Shown: positions 30,305-37,781, numbered from the stretch's first letter. The stretch is DNA of 64,000 nt from Chromohalobacter canadensis (GCF_029544075.1 NZ_JAJQJH010000007.1:94122-158121); one strand, 5' to 3'. Made by a program: numbers and translations. Notes: generated by a model from the sequence alone, not told the origin.

Positions 30305-31120
30305 ATGACATCACAATATAAAGCTTCTCGATTTGCGGCGCCGTCCGAGCACCCAACGCAAGCCTATCGTTTGAGCAGCATGTGCTTGCCAGCGCCCTTG
30401 TCGGTAGGCGAGCTGAACACGTTCAGCACCATCAGCCGTCAGGTATCGCCTTTGAGAAAGCGCCAAACGCTATTCGCACAAGGTGAAGAATTCAAAAGCC
30501 TGTATATCGTTCGCTGCGGAAGCTTGAAGCAAGTTTATCGTGATATCACCAATGAAGAACACATTACCCAGTTTTATTTACCGGGAGAGGTGGTGGGGCT
30601 TGATGCCATCAGTAGTGGTTTTCATCCGGGGGTGACGCAGGCATTGGAAACGACATCTGTCTGCGAAATATTGCCTGAAGCACTCGAAGAGCTCGCCCAA
30701 AAAAGACCGGGTGAGTTGGGCATGAACGGTTGTTTTCTGCGGGTGATGAGTCGCGCACTGCATCAGGAACGCATGATGGTGCGTCTATTTCTGAATAGAA
30801 CATCCGATATCCGTTTGGCCAGCTTTCTGATTGCCTTATCGACGCGCTTTCGACAACAAGGTTATTCGCCGTTCAGCTTCCGCCTTTCCATGTCGCGTAG
30901 CGATATCGGCAATTATTTGGGGCTGGCGGTTGAGACGGTGAGCCGTCTATTGGGGCGTTTCCAAGACTTGGAATTGCTCACGGCAAAGGGACGAGAAATC
31001 AGGATCGACGATCTGGATGGGCTTATGGCATTGGCGGATGGGCGTGGGCGCCAATCCATTTGGCATGCCACGGTCTCTTCGCCAAGTCACAGTCATCTCG
31101 CCGGTATGCCGGCTCACTGA
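30305..31120 (+). CDS. CRP/FNR-family transcription regulator with incomplete iron-sulfur ligands
   Basis: A 271-residue homologue of FNR. It keeps the cNMP-like fold (YIVRCGSLKQVY, FYLPGEVVGLDAI, PGVTQALETTSVCEI), the dimer helix, and an FNR-type recognition helix (SRSDIGNYLGLAVETVSRLLGRFQ, including ETVSR). In E. coli FNR the oxygen-sensing cluster uses C20, C23, C29 and C122. Only the equivalents of C29 (SMCLP) and C122 (TSVCEI) are present; C20 and C23 positions are Thr and Tyr. It should recognise FNR-like boxes (TTGAT-N4-ATCAA), but sensing must differ from classical FNR. The C-terminal ~30 residues are an extension. Confidence 0.88.
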   Translation: MTSQYKASRFAAPSEHPTQAYRLSSMCLPAPLSVGELNTFSTISRQVSPLRKRQTLFAQGEEFKSLYIVRCGSLKQVYRDITNEEHITQFYLPGEVVGLDAISSGFHPGVTQALETTSVCEILPEALEELAQKRPGELGMNGCFLRVMSRALHQERMMVRLFLNRTSDIRLASFLIALSTRFRQQGYSPFSFRLSMSRSDIGNYLGLAVETVSRLLGRFQDLELLTAKGREIRIDDLDGLMALADGRGRQSIWHATVSSPSHSHLAGMPAH

Positions 31121-31203
31121 GGCCAAGTGCATGGGGCATTTGGTTGCCCTTTAGAGGCTATCGGGAGAAATACTAGTAGGAGAGGGCGCCAAGCGCTTGA
31201 TTC

Positions 31204-31262
31204 TACTGGTGCCCGGAGCCGGACTTGAACCGGCACGGTGTTACCACCGAGAGATTTTAAGT
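31204..31262. repeat. Distal attachment-site copy of the integrative element
   Basis: 59 bp are identical to 33724-33782. The repeat covers the tRNA-Leu 3' half, from the CCA end to the anticodon loop, plus 3 bp. Similarity with mismatches continues ~20 bp further left (AGGGCGCCAAG.GC.TGAT). The repeats lie 2520 bp apart. Confidence 0.93.
31207..31262 (-). pseudogene. 3' fragment of tRNA-Leu(UAA) left by integration
   Basis: The minus strand reads from the anticodon loop (ACTTAAAATCTC) through the variable arm, T arm and CCA end, then stops. There is no D arm or 5' acceptor strand. This is the displaced original 3' half of the tRNA; the intact gene is at 33727-33813. Confidence 0.93.
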
Positions 31263-31273
31263 TCTATCAATAG

Positions 31274-31371
31274 GTGGACACTGAGCACCAGTGTTCAACA
31301 AAATCATTAGGTTACGCATGACAAGGCGACATTGTTAGACTTTGCCAGCCAGTAAAGTGGACACTTTGTGG
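31274..31371. promoter_or_regulatory. Candidate integrase arm-type sites, left end
   Basis: GTGGACACT occurs at 31274-31282 and within the 18-bp sequence AAAGTGGACACTTTGTGG at 31354-31371. The same 18 bp recurs at 33647-33664 near the other end. Placement inside both ends of the element in the same orientation suits arm-type binding sites for the integrase; this is inference. Confidence 0.5.
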
Positions 31372-31374
31372 CCA

Positions 31375-31965
31375 CTAATCAACGTCATCATCTCCTAGGA
31401 GGTGAGCGTTTTCATCAAGGTGCAAGCGCAAAGCATGTCGTATTTGAGCACCAGCCGACCGTTCCTGAATGTCCGCAAGTTCCTTGATGCGATCATAAAG
31501 GCTGGGTTCAATCATAAGAGAAATGGTTTGCTTTTTTTCACTGGCTCTCTTACGAGGCGTTCTAGGCGCTTTAGAAGCCTCAGTAGGGGGTTCCCCCTCA
31601 TGGTGGCTAGAAAAGCCCGTAGACGCCTTGATAGCGTGCGTGTTGGAAGGGGGTAGGTTAGTTGGTGAATCGGTAGATCCAAAACGTTGACTTTGCTTGA
31701 TGCCAGCCAAAAATTCACCCAGTGCCTTTTCCGAATGTCTGGCAGTGTACGGCATAGGGGGCATTACCCCCTCAACTGACCAGCGCTCGAACCACACGCT
31801 ATCGTTAATCGACCTGTTACGTACGCATTCGTAGTAAAGACCAAAAGCTTCAAACCAAGGACCTTTCTGGAGCAACCCAAGCAAATTGCGCCAGCCTTCT
31901 GGCTTTGCCTGCTTGAGGTAAGACCAAAGGCGACGACGCTCGTTTTTGGTAAGGTGACTGCTCAT
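31375..31965 (-). CDS. Element-encoded protein with C-terminal ribbon-helix-helix-like domain
   Basis: A 196-residue protein of unknown family. The N-terminal ~95 residues are rich in Trp, Tyr and Arg (KNERRRLWSYLKQAKPEGW, FERWSVEGVMPPMPY). A Ser/Thr/Pro/Lys-rich linker follows (~100-145). The last ~50 residues, KKQTISLMIEPSLYDRIKELAD and AGAQIRHALRLHLDE, look like a beta-strand plus two helices of a CopG/RHH DNA-binding fold. It is divergent from the integrase, and ACCTATATAGGT palindromes lie in front of both genes, so an autoregulatory or recombination-directionality role is plausible. The ribosome site is weak. Confidence 0.65.
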   Translation of the reverse strand: MSSHLTKNERRRLWSYLKQAKPEGWRNLLGLLQKGPWFEAFGLYYECVRNRSINDSVWFERWSVEGVMPPMPYTARHSEKALGEFLAGIKQSQRFGSTDSPTNLPPSNTHAIKASTGFSSHHEGEPPTEASKAPRTPRKRASEKKQTISLMIEPSLYDRIKELADIQERSAGAQIRHALRLHLDENAHLLGDDDVD

Positions 31966-31981
31966 CCTATTCCACCATAGA

Positions 31982-32086
31982 ACCTATATAGAAAGTATAT
32001 TAGCTGCTAGCCAGCGAATACGCAATGTATCCGACTAAAACCTATATTTGACCTATATAGGTTTCTGGTGCTATACCTATATAGGT
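31982..32086. promoter_or_regulatory. Operator-like palindromes ACCTATATAGGT between the two divergent element genes
   Basis: Two full 12-bp palindromes are at 32051-32062 and 32075-32086, exactly 24 bp apart. Partial copies are at 31982-31991 (ACCTATATAG) and 32040-32047 (ACCTATAT). They occupy the intergenic gap between the RHH-like gene and the integrase. The regular spacing and full symmetry suggest binding by a dimeric regulator, most simply the divergent RHH-like protein. Confidence 0.65.
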
Positions 32087-32168
32087 CTTCAAGCAGTGTC
32101 AAACACTGTCAATTAACGGCACCCATAAAGGGTGATCTGCGAGACGTGTTACAGGGAGGGTCTCGGTT

Positions 32169-33158
32169 GTGGCAGTAAAAAAGCAGGAGGATGGTACATG
32201 GCTGGTTGACTTTCGTGGCAACGGGAAAGGCTCAAAACGGTTCAGGAAAAAGTTCAAAACCAAAGGGGAAGCCCTGCGGTACATGAGCTATGTCAAAACC
32301 AAAGTGGTTCAACAGCCTGACTGGAACCCGCCTAAGAAAGATATGCGCCGGCTATCAGACTTGATTATGCGTTGGTATGAAATTCATGGAAAGCATAGCA
32401 AATCAGGTGAAAGCCGGAAATCACGACTTCTAAAATTGGCAGAAGTATCTGGCAATCCAACTGCCGAGAATCTGAATGCAGGATGGTTTGTAAGTCTCCG
32501 GGAAGTCAGAAGCAAAGATGTTTCAGCAAACACCTTGAATCATGATAGAGCTTACTTGAGCGCCATGTTTAATGAGCTAAGGAGAGTTGGCGAATGGGGA
32601 AAGGAAAATCCAATAAAAGATAGCAGGAAAATTAAGTATGATGAAAGGGAGTTGCGTTATCTTTCCAAGAAAGAGATAGAAGTGCTACTCGATAAGCTAA
32701 GTGAGTCAAGAAACAAATCAGCACTTTTGATAACGAAGGTATGCTTGGCAACAGGAGCGAGGTGGAGTGAAGCCGAGACCCTGAGGAGAGAAAACGTAAA
32801 GGATGGAAAGATATCTTTTTGGAGTACAAAGAACGGAAAGGCGCGCCATATTCCTATTGGCAGAGAGCTAGAAGAGGAAGTGCTCAGTCATGGAGGTAGC
32901 GGCAGGCTTTTTAGAGGAAGTTATGAGGCATTTAGTAATGCAATAAGAAAAGCAAATATAGAACTACCAGAAGGGCAAATGACACATGTGTTAAGGCATA
33001 CTTTTGCGAGCCATTTTATTATGCAGGGGGGAAGTATACTGACACTTCAAAGAATACTTGATCACTCAACTATAACGATGACAATGCGATATGCTCATTT
33101 ATCGCCAGACCATCTTGAGGAAGCCAAAAGCCTAAATGCATTAGAGGTTATTAAATGA
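32169..33158 (+). CDS. int: P2-type tyrosine recombinase (phage integrase)
   Basis: A 329-residue site-specific recombinase close in layout to phage P2 Int. The N-terminal arm-binding part begins VKKQEDGTWLVDFRGNG, the core-binding part includes RRLSDLIMRWYEIHGKHSK, and the catalytic domain has Arg in TGARWSEAE, HVLRHTFASH (His-x-x-Arg), His in RILDHSTI and the nucleophile Tyr in MTMRYAHLSPD. All catalytic residues are present, so it is probably active. It starts with GTG behind GGGAGG and lies next to the intact tRNA target. AT-rich codon use sets it apart from neighbours. Confidence 0.94.
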   Translation: MAVKKQEDGTWLVDFRGNGKGSKRFRKKFKTKGEALRYMSYVKTKVVQQPDWNPPKKDMRRLSDLIMRWYEIHGKHSKSGESRKSRLLKLAEVSGNPTAENLNAGWFVSLREVRSKDVSANTLNHDRAYLSAMFNELRRVGEWGKENPIKDSRKIKYDERELRYLSKKEIEVLLDKLSESRNKSALLITKVCLATGARWSEAETLRRENVKDGKISFWSTKNGKARHIPIGRELEEEVLSHGGSGRLFRGSYEAFSNAIRKANIELPEGQMTHVLRHTFASHFIMQGGSILTLQRILDHSTITMTMRYAHLSPDHLEEAKSLNALEVIK

Positions 33159-33382
33159 AAAGACTTGAGCGCCTTAAAAGTGTTGGAATGAAGATTCACG
33201 CTATGTCACATATTATGGAAAATCAGCATTTAACAGACGACATATATACCGAAATTCTAGAAAATCTGCATAGCGAACTTGGCAATGCAATTGAAGAATA
33301 TAAAAGCTCCAATATTGTCACATTCCCCGCGGCGTATGCTCCCTCAAGCTCCAGGATCAAGGGTAATGGCCCGTCAACCTAA
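33155..33382 (+). CDS. Small element protein overlapping the integrase stop
   Basis: A 75-residue ORF starting in the integrase stop (ATGA), so probably co-translated. It is charged, Lys/Glu-rich and largely helical (LKSVGMKIHAMSHIMENQH, TEILENLHSELGNAIEEYK), with a Pro/Ser tail. I do not recognise a family. A recombination directionality factor is a conceivable role from context, but no winged-helix motif is visible. Confidence 0.5.
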   Translation: MKRLERLKSVGMKIHAMSHIMENQHLTDDIYTEILENLHSELGNAIEEYKSSNIVTFPAAYAPSSSRIKGNGPST

Positions 33383-33403
33383 GCCGTGGCCGCTTTGTAT
33401 CGG

Positions 33404-33468
33404 GCCAGACGGTGGCGGCGGCGTCAACCCGTGCTGCGCAGAGTATGACGCCGCCGCCACCGCCTGGC
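33404..33468. repeat. Long GC-rich inverted repeat (23-bp stem, 19-nt loop)
   Basis: GGTGGCGGCGGCGTCA at 33411-33426 is a perfect inverted match to 33446-33461, and the arms extend outward to 33404 and 33468 with a single A-C mismatch. It lies in the 344-bp non-coding stretch 33383-33726, which has no other convincing gene. No T run follows, so it is not a standard terminator. It is much richer in GC than the integrase gene. A smaller repeat, ATCGCC-N5-GGCGAT, is at 33605-33621. Confidence 0.85.
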
Positions 33469-33646
33469 GTTGGATAGAGGCGACCGACGGCGATAGGTGA
33501 CGGGGTAAACCCCTGTTCATCAGGATATTGATAAGGGAGGTGACACCGGGAGGGCAGTGTGCATGGCAAGCAGAAAGGCGCCGCGTATAGCTGGGTCGTT
33601 TAGCATCGCCTAACCGGCGATCAACCAGAGACCTAAACGATTACAG

Positions 33647-33664
33647 AAAGTGGACACTTTGTGG
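33647..33664. promoter_or_regulatory. Candidate integrase arm-type site, right end
   Basis: AAAGTGGACACTTTGTGG is identical to 31354-31371 at the other end. The central AAAGT-GGAC-ACTTT is itself an inverted repeat. It lies 63 bp before the CCA end of the intact tRNA-Leu. Confidence 0.5.
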
Positions 33665-33723
33665 TCAACGAGCTAGTTAACAAGGACTGCGCAAGATGGG
33701 GAAGGGCGCCAAGTGCCTGATAT

Positions 33724-33782
33724 TACTGGTGCCCGGAGCCGGACTTGAACCGGCACGGTGTTACCACCGAGAGATTTTAAGT
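33724..33782. repeat. Proximal attachment-site copy inside intact tRNA-Leu
   Basis: 59-bp perfect copy of 31204-31262. The crossover region ends in the anticodon loop/stem of the tRNA, as is common for tyrosine integrases. The 3' half of the functional tRNA is thus supplied by the element. Confidence 0.93.
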
Positions 33783-33813
33783 CTCTTGCGTCTACCAATT
33801 TCGCCATCCGGGC
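33727..33813 (-). tRNA. tRNA-Leu(UAA)
   Basis: 87 nt including encoded CCA. The acceptor GCCCGGA pairs with TCCGGGC, the anticodon loop ACTTAAAAT gives UAA, and a long variable arm marks class II. It is the third gene of a Gly-Cys-Leu cluster and the target of the integrative element. Confidence 0.97.
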
Positions 33814-33847
33814 TAACGGATACGGAAGGGGAACACCGCAGAAAAAA

Positions 33848-33921
33848 TGGAGGCTGGAGTCGGAATCGAACCGGCGTTGACGGAGTTGCAGTCCGCTGCA
33901 TCACCACTCTGCCATCCAGCC
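33848..33921 (-). tRNA. tRNA-Cys(GCA)
   Basis: 74 nt with encoded CCA. The acceptor GGCTGGA pairs with TCCAGCC, and the anticodon loop CTGCAAC gives GCA. It lies between tRNA-Gly and tRNA-Leu in one transcript. Confidence 0.97.
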
Positions 33922-33958
33922 TTGTTGCGCTCGTTGAAAAACGATCAACGTTCGAGTT

Positions 33959-34033
33959 TGGAGCGGGAAACGAGATTCGAACTCGCGACCCTCGCCTTGG
34001 CAAGGCGATGCTCTACCACTGAGCTATTCCCGC
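33959..34033 (-). tRNA. tRNA-Gly(GCC)
   Basis: 75 nt with encoded CCA. The acceptor GCGGGAA pairs with TTCCCGC, and the anticodon stem TCGCC/GGCGA encloses TTGCCAA with anticodon GCC. First gene of the cluster behind a near-consensus promoter. Confidence 0.97.
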
Positions 34034-34048
34034 CGAACTCGAGGACGT

Positions 34049-34076
34049 ATTATAGAGATAAGCCTGTGAATGTCAA
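34049..34076 (-). promoter_or_regulatory. Consensus sigma-70 promoter of the Gly-Cys-Leu tRNA cluster
   Basis: On the minus strand TTGACA (34076-34071) and TATAAT (34054-34049) are both perfect and separated by 16 bp. The tRNA-Gly 5' end is 16 bp beyond the -10. Confidence 0.88.
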
Positions 34077-34110
34077 ACGTTTATGTGCTTCTCTGACGTG
34101 GAAATAATGC

Positions 34111-34659
34111 TCACATGGAGCGCGTCAATTCCGGCCATGCTGCGCGCAGGTACTGGAACATCGACCACAGCGTCAGCGTAGCGGCGACATAAAGTAGAGC
34201 GACGCCCAAGTTGGCGATCATCGAGCCAGGTGCGAAGCCGAGCAACAGCAGCAGCGAGACCATCTGCAGCGTGGTTTTTAGCTTCCCTATCCAAGAGACG
34301 GAGACACTACCACGCTTGCCGATTTCCGCCATCCACTCGCGTAACGCCGAGATGACGATCTCCCGACCGATAATGACCAAGCCCGGTAGTGTCAGCCACA
34401 CAGCGTCGAAACGTTCGATCAGGAGGGCGAGGGCGACGGCGACCATGAGCTTGTCCGCTACTGGGTCGAGAAAGGCGCCGAAGGGGGTGCTCTGGTTCCA
34501 GCGACGCGCCAGGTAACCATCGAGCCAGTCGGTCACAGCAGCAAGCCCGAACAATCCCGCACACAGGAACATGCTCCAGGAATAAGGGAGATAAAAGGCG
34601 ATCACCAGCAAGGGAATGAACACGATTCGCGCAAGCGTCAATAGGTTGGGGATGTTCAT
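34111..34659 (-). CDS. pgsA: CDP-diacylglycerol-glycerol-3-phosphate 3-phosphatidyltransferase
   Basis: Committed step of phosphatidylglycerol and cardiolipin synthesis in the inner membrane. The 182 residues show the CDP-alcohol phosphotransferase signature from [11 protein letters not shown] to [15 protein letters not shown], and several transmembrane helices. The N-terminus [18 protein letters not shown] is typical. It follows uvrC on the same strand, as in pseudomonads, and precedes the tRNA cluster. Confidence 0.95.
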   Translation of the reverse strand: MNIPNLLTLARIVFIPLLVIAFYLPYSWSMFLCAGLFGLAAVTDWLDGYLARRWNQSTPFGAFLDPVADKLMVAVALALLIERFDAVWLTLPGLVIIGREIVISALREWMAEIGKRGSVSVSWIGKLKTTLQMVSLLLLLGFAPGSMIANLGVALLYVAATLTLWSMFQYLRAAWPELTRSM

Positions 34660-34723
34660 CGAGCGATGTAAGTCCTGACTGGTGAATGAGATCGTCGTGC
34701 CATTGTATCTTTCCGCTCATGGC

Positions 34724-36538
34724 TCATCCATGCAAGGCCTGATGAATGGTCGTGGCCATTTGAGCGCTGATACCGGGCACGCGGGCCAGTTCATCGCGGC
34801 TGGCCTGGCGGACGCCCTGAAGCCCGCCGAAGAAGCGTAACAACTCTCGACGGCGTTTGGGACCGACACCGGGAATGTCCTGCAGGGTCGAGGTGCGGCG
34901 TTGCTTGTCGCGCTGCTGTCGATGCCCGGTAATCGCAAAGCGGTGCGCTTCGTCGCGGATATGCTGGATCAAGTGCAGCCCAGGGGAGGCGCTATCGAGC
35001 GATAAGGCATTGTCGACGGTTTCCAGGAATAACGTCTCGAGGCCGGGCTTGCGTGTCGTACCTTTGGCGACGCCGAGCAGATGCGTGTTCATGATGCCGA
35101 CATCTTCTAGCACCTCGCGCGCCATGTTGAGCTGCCCCTTGCCGCCATCGACGATAAGGACGTCGGGCAGCTTGCTTTCGTCCTGCACCAGGCGCTTGTA
35201 GCGGCGTGTCAGCGCTTGGCGCATGGCTGCGTAATCGTCGCCCGCCGCGACGCCTTCGATATTGAAACGCCGATAATCGGATTTGACCGGCCCGTCTTGA
35301 TCGAAAACCACACAAGAGGCGACTGTCGCTTCGCCGTGGCTATGGCTGATGTCGAAACACTCCAGACGCGTCGGGGTTTCCTGTAGATCGAGCGCCTTGC
35401 GCAAGGCATCGAAGCGTTTGGCCAACTGCGAGCGGTTGGCTAGCTGGCTAGTGAGGTGCTGTTCGGCGTTGGTGTCGGCCAGGCGCAGCCATTGGGCGCG
35501 ATGACCGCGTACCTGATGCGCCACACGGATGCGTTTGCCGGCACGTTCGGAGAGTGCGGCCTGAATGACATCGGCATCCACAAGCGGCAGGGACGTGATG
35601 ACCTCGCTGGGGATGTCGCGATCGTGACCTAGGTAATAATGGCTGATGAACGCGCCGAGTAGTTCTTCCGCCGTCAGGTCCAGGCCGTTTTGCGGCATGT
35701 GGTGGCGCGCCCCGAGCATGCGTCCGCCACGTACGCTTAGAGTGCTGATGCAGACGCCGCCCGGGCGCTCGGCGAGAGCAAAGATGTCGGCATCGCCATC
35801 GCCAGTATCGACAATCTGACGCTCCTGCAGGCGTCGCAGTTGCTGAATTTGATCGCGAAGGCGTCCCGCTTCCTCGAAGTCCAGCGCCTGGCTGGCGGCT
35901 TCCATGTCCTGGGTGAGTTGCGCGGTCACCTGCTCGCTGCGCCCGTCCAGAGCCATGATGGCGTGGTCGATGTCGCGCTGGTATTCCTCGCGGCCGATAT
36001 AGTCGACACAGGGTGCGCTGCAGCGCTGTATCTGATACTGAAGACAAGGCCTTGTGCGATGGGCGAAAACGCTGTCCTCACAATTTCGGATACGAAAGAT
36101 CTTCTGCACCAACGCTAGACTCTCGCGGACGGCGGTCGTGCTGGGGAAAGGGCCTAGATAGCGACCGTCGCCGCGTTTCCCGCGCGCGCGTTTGAACTCG
36201 AGTGCGGGGTAAGGATGGCGATCCGAGACAAAAATGAACGGATAGGACTTATCGTCGCGCAGGAGGATGTTATACGGCGGTCGCTGCTCCTTGATGAGCG
36301 TCTGCTCGAGCAGGAGCGCCTCGGTTTCGGTGCGCGTGATGGTGACCTGGATATCTGCGATACGGCTGACCAGGGCTTGCGTCTTGGTGTTGAGCGCACC
36401 ACGAAAATAGCTGGCAAGACGTGCCTTGAGCCGCTTGGCTTTGCCTACATACAAGATTTCGCCGTCGGTATCCAGCATGCGGTACACGCCGGGCGATTCG
36501 GAAACCGTCTTGAGGAAATGCTTGGCGTCGAAGCTCAT
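34724..36538 (-). CDS. uvrC: Excinuclease ABC subunit C
   Basis: Makes the dual incisions of nucleotide excision repair with UvrB. The 604 residues carry a GIY-YIG domain (SPGVYRMLDTDGEILYVGKAKRLKARL), a UvrB-interacting UVR motif around residues 205-240, a C-terminal RNase H-like nuclease (ECFDISHSHGEATVASCVVFD), and a helix-hairpin-helix tail (IPGVGPKRRRELLRFFGG). It lies between gacA and pgsA, a conserved gammaproteobacterial order. Confidence 0.96.
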   Translation of the reverse strand: MSFDAKHFLKTVSESPGVYRMLDTDGEILYVGKAKRLKARLASYFRGALNTKTQALVSRIADIQVTITRTETEALLLEQTLIKEQRPPYNILLRDDKSYPFIFVSDRHPYPALEFKRARGKRGDGRYLGPFPSTTAVRESLALVQKIFRIRNCEDSVFAHRTRPCLQYQIQRCSAPCVDYIGREEYQRDIDHAIMALDGRSEQVTAQLTQDMEAASQALDFEEAGRLRDQIQQLRRLQERQIVDTGDGDADIFALAERPGGVCISTLSVRGGRMLGARHHMPQNGLDLTAEELLGAFISHYYLGHDRDIPSEVITSLPLVDADVIQAALSERAGKRIRVAHQVRGHRAQWLRLADTNAEQHLTSQLANRSQLAKRFDALRKALDLQETPTRLECFDISHSHGEATVASCVVFDQDGPVKSDYRRFNIEGVAAGDDYAAMRQALTRRYKRLVQDESKLPDVLIVDGGKGQLNMAREVLEDVGIMNTHLLGVAKGTTRKPGLETLFLETVDNALSLDSASPGLHLIQHIRDEAHRFAITGHRQQRDKQRRTSTLQDIPGVGPKRRRELLRFFGGLQGVRQASRDELARVPGISAQMATTIHQALHG

Positions 36539-36634
36539 GGGCGCGGGACAATCGTTGAGTCGGTCATGCCCGTTAGTATATCAAAGGGAAAGGGGCGCCG
36601 GAGACCCGAGTCGAGGCGCCGGCGACACCAGGTA

Positions 36635-37276
36635 TCAAGAGGCTTCGTAGCCGTCTATCAAGCCGTAACGCAGCCCCAGGTGGGTGAGCTCGACATCAGA
36701 TTGCACATTCAGTTTTTCGAAAATGCGGTAGCGATACGTGTTGACGGTCTTGGGACTCAGGAAGAGTCGGTCGGAGATATCGCTGACCTTCTGGCAGTTG
36801 ACGATCATCATCGCCACTTGTAGCTCGCGATGCGAGAGTTGGTCGAAAGGGTTGTCCTGCGAGCCTATCTTGGACAGCACGACCTTCTGGGCGATATCCG
36901 GGCTGATGTAGCGTTGTCCCCCGAAGATGGCACGGATCGCGCGGACCATTTCATCGAGCTCTGTGCCCTTGCTGATGAACCCGGCGGCGCCAGCATCCAT
37001 GAGGCGCTGGGCAAACGCTTCTTCGAGGAATGCTGTCACGATCACAACCTTGATATCCGACATGCCACGCATGATCTTGCGCGTGGCTTCGAGTCCACCG
37101 ATACCGGGCATGCGTATATCCATCAATACGATATCGGGGCGCATTTCACGTGCCATGTTGACGGCTTCTTCGCCATCGACGGCCTCGGCGATAACGTGCA
37201 AGCCGTCTTCGGAATCCAGCATTCGGGCAATGCTAGTACGAACTAGATGGTGATCATCAGCGACAAGAACCTTGAT
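36635..37276 (-). CDS. gacA: Response regulator GacA/UvrY
   Basis: Two-component regulator that activates small RNAs of the Csr/Rsm system. The 213 residues hold a receiver domain (VLVADDHHLVR, phospho-acceptor in DIVLMDIRMPG, and a Lys in SKGTELDE) and a LuxR-type HTH (LSHRELQVAMMIVNCQKVSDISDRLFLSPKTVNTYRYRI split here for length). I place the start at a TTG at 37276 because AGGAG lies five bases upstream and the family begins MI(R/K)VLV; the ORF reaches another TTG at 37297. The partner sensor GacS is not in this window. Confidence 0.92.
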   Translation of the reverse strand: MKVLVADDHHLVRTSIARMLDSEDGLHVIAEAVDGEEAVNMAREMRPDIVLMDIRMPGIGGLEATRKIMRGMSDIKVVIVTAFLEEAFAQRLMDAGAAGFISKGTELDEMVRAIRAIFGGQRYISPDIAQKVVLSKIGSQDNPFDQLSHRELQVAMMIVNCQKVSDISDRLFLSPKTVNTYRYRIFEKLNVQSDVELTHLGLRYGLIDGYEAS

Positions 37277-37607
37277 CAAGGGAACTCCTGCAATCAATCG
37301 CCGGTTAACGAAATAAGGGGTATGTTGGCCCTTATGTGGCGGCCATTATGTAATGCTTCAGCTCCATGCGCTATGTGGTGGTAGCGATGCGCTCAATCAA
37401 CTTAACAGTAATATTGGCTTTATGCTGCCGTGGGTTTTGCAGTTTCGCGCGCTGCGTGGCGCTAGTGCTGAGTGGCCTTTGGCGCATGACAGGTACGCAT
37501 TGACATGAATGGATAGCAGTCGTAGTATACGCAGCGTTCCAGGGGCACTATCACGGATATATCCTTTGGCAAGTAGATAAACGCATCGCACGATGCGATA
37601 TCGACAT
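37277..37607. other. Non-coding gap between gacA and tRNA-Ala
   Basis: These 331 bp contain no convincing ORF. They must hold the gacA promoter (minus) and the tRNA-Ala promoter (plus). A perfect 7-bp inverted repeat, CGCATCG-CA-CGATGCG, lies at 37582-37597 just before the tRNA. Confidence 0.6.
37500..37528 (+). promoter_or_regulatory. Candidate promoter for tRNA-Ala
   Basis: TTGACA at 37500-37505 and TAGTAT at 37523-37528 are 17 bp apart. The tRNA starts about 75 bp beyond the predicted start site. Confidence 0.45.
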
Positions 37608-37683
37608 GGGGCCTTAGCTCAGTTGGGAGAGCGCAACACTGGCAGTGTTGAGGTCAGCGGTTCGAACCCGCTAGGCTCCACCA
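37608..37683 (+). tRNA. tRNA-Ala(GGC)
   Basis: 76 nt with encoded CCA. The acceptor GGGGCCT pairs with AGGCTCC including one G-U pair, and the anticodon stem CAACA/TGTTG encloses CTGGCAG, giving GGC. A strong terminator follows 18 bp later. Confidence 0.97.
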
Positions 37684-37700
37684 GATCCGCCTAATATCAA

Positions 37701-37731
37701 GCCGCCGACGCATCGCGTCGGCGGCTTTTTT
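37701..37731 (+). terminator. Terminator of tRNA-Ala
   Basis: GCCGCCGACG and CGTCGGCGGC form a 10-bp stem with a short loop followed by seven T (TTTTTT at 37726-37731). Confidence 0.9.
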
Positions 37732-37781
37732 CGTATCTTGCCTAGCGTCTAACGTTAAACGGTCGACGGCAATGTTTTCCC

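Larger units (their letters stand above)
31204..33782. mobile_element. Minimal 2.5-kb integrative element in tRNA-Leu(UAA)
   Basis: The element is bounded by 59-bp direct repeats of the tRNA 3' half. It carries a P2-type integrase, an overlapping 75-residue ORF, a divergent gene with an RHH-like tail, an intergenic set of 12-bp palindromes, and a long GC-rich hairpin near attR. The integrase region is AT-rich against the surrounding GC-rich chromosome, a sign of transfer. No replication, capsid, conjugation or recognisable defence gene is present. It could be a satellite using a helper, a decayed prophage end, or a minimal integrative unit. Confidence 0.9.

Noticed and set aside
33383..33480. 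Integron attC-like site at the GC-rich hairpin
   Set aside because: A GTTGGAT box lies to the right, but no matching RYYYAAC box is symmetrically placed and the integrase is P2-type, not IntI.
33279..33569. ORFs of ~70 residues on both strands across the GC-rich hairpin
   Set aside because: Their similar peptide stretches arise because the palindrome reads alike on both strands; there is no ribosome site or family match.
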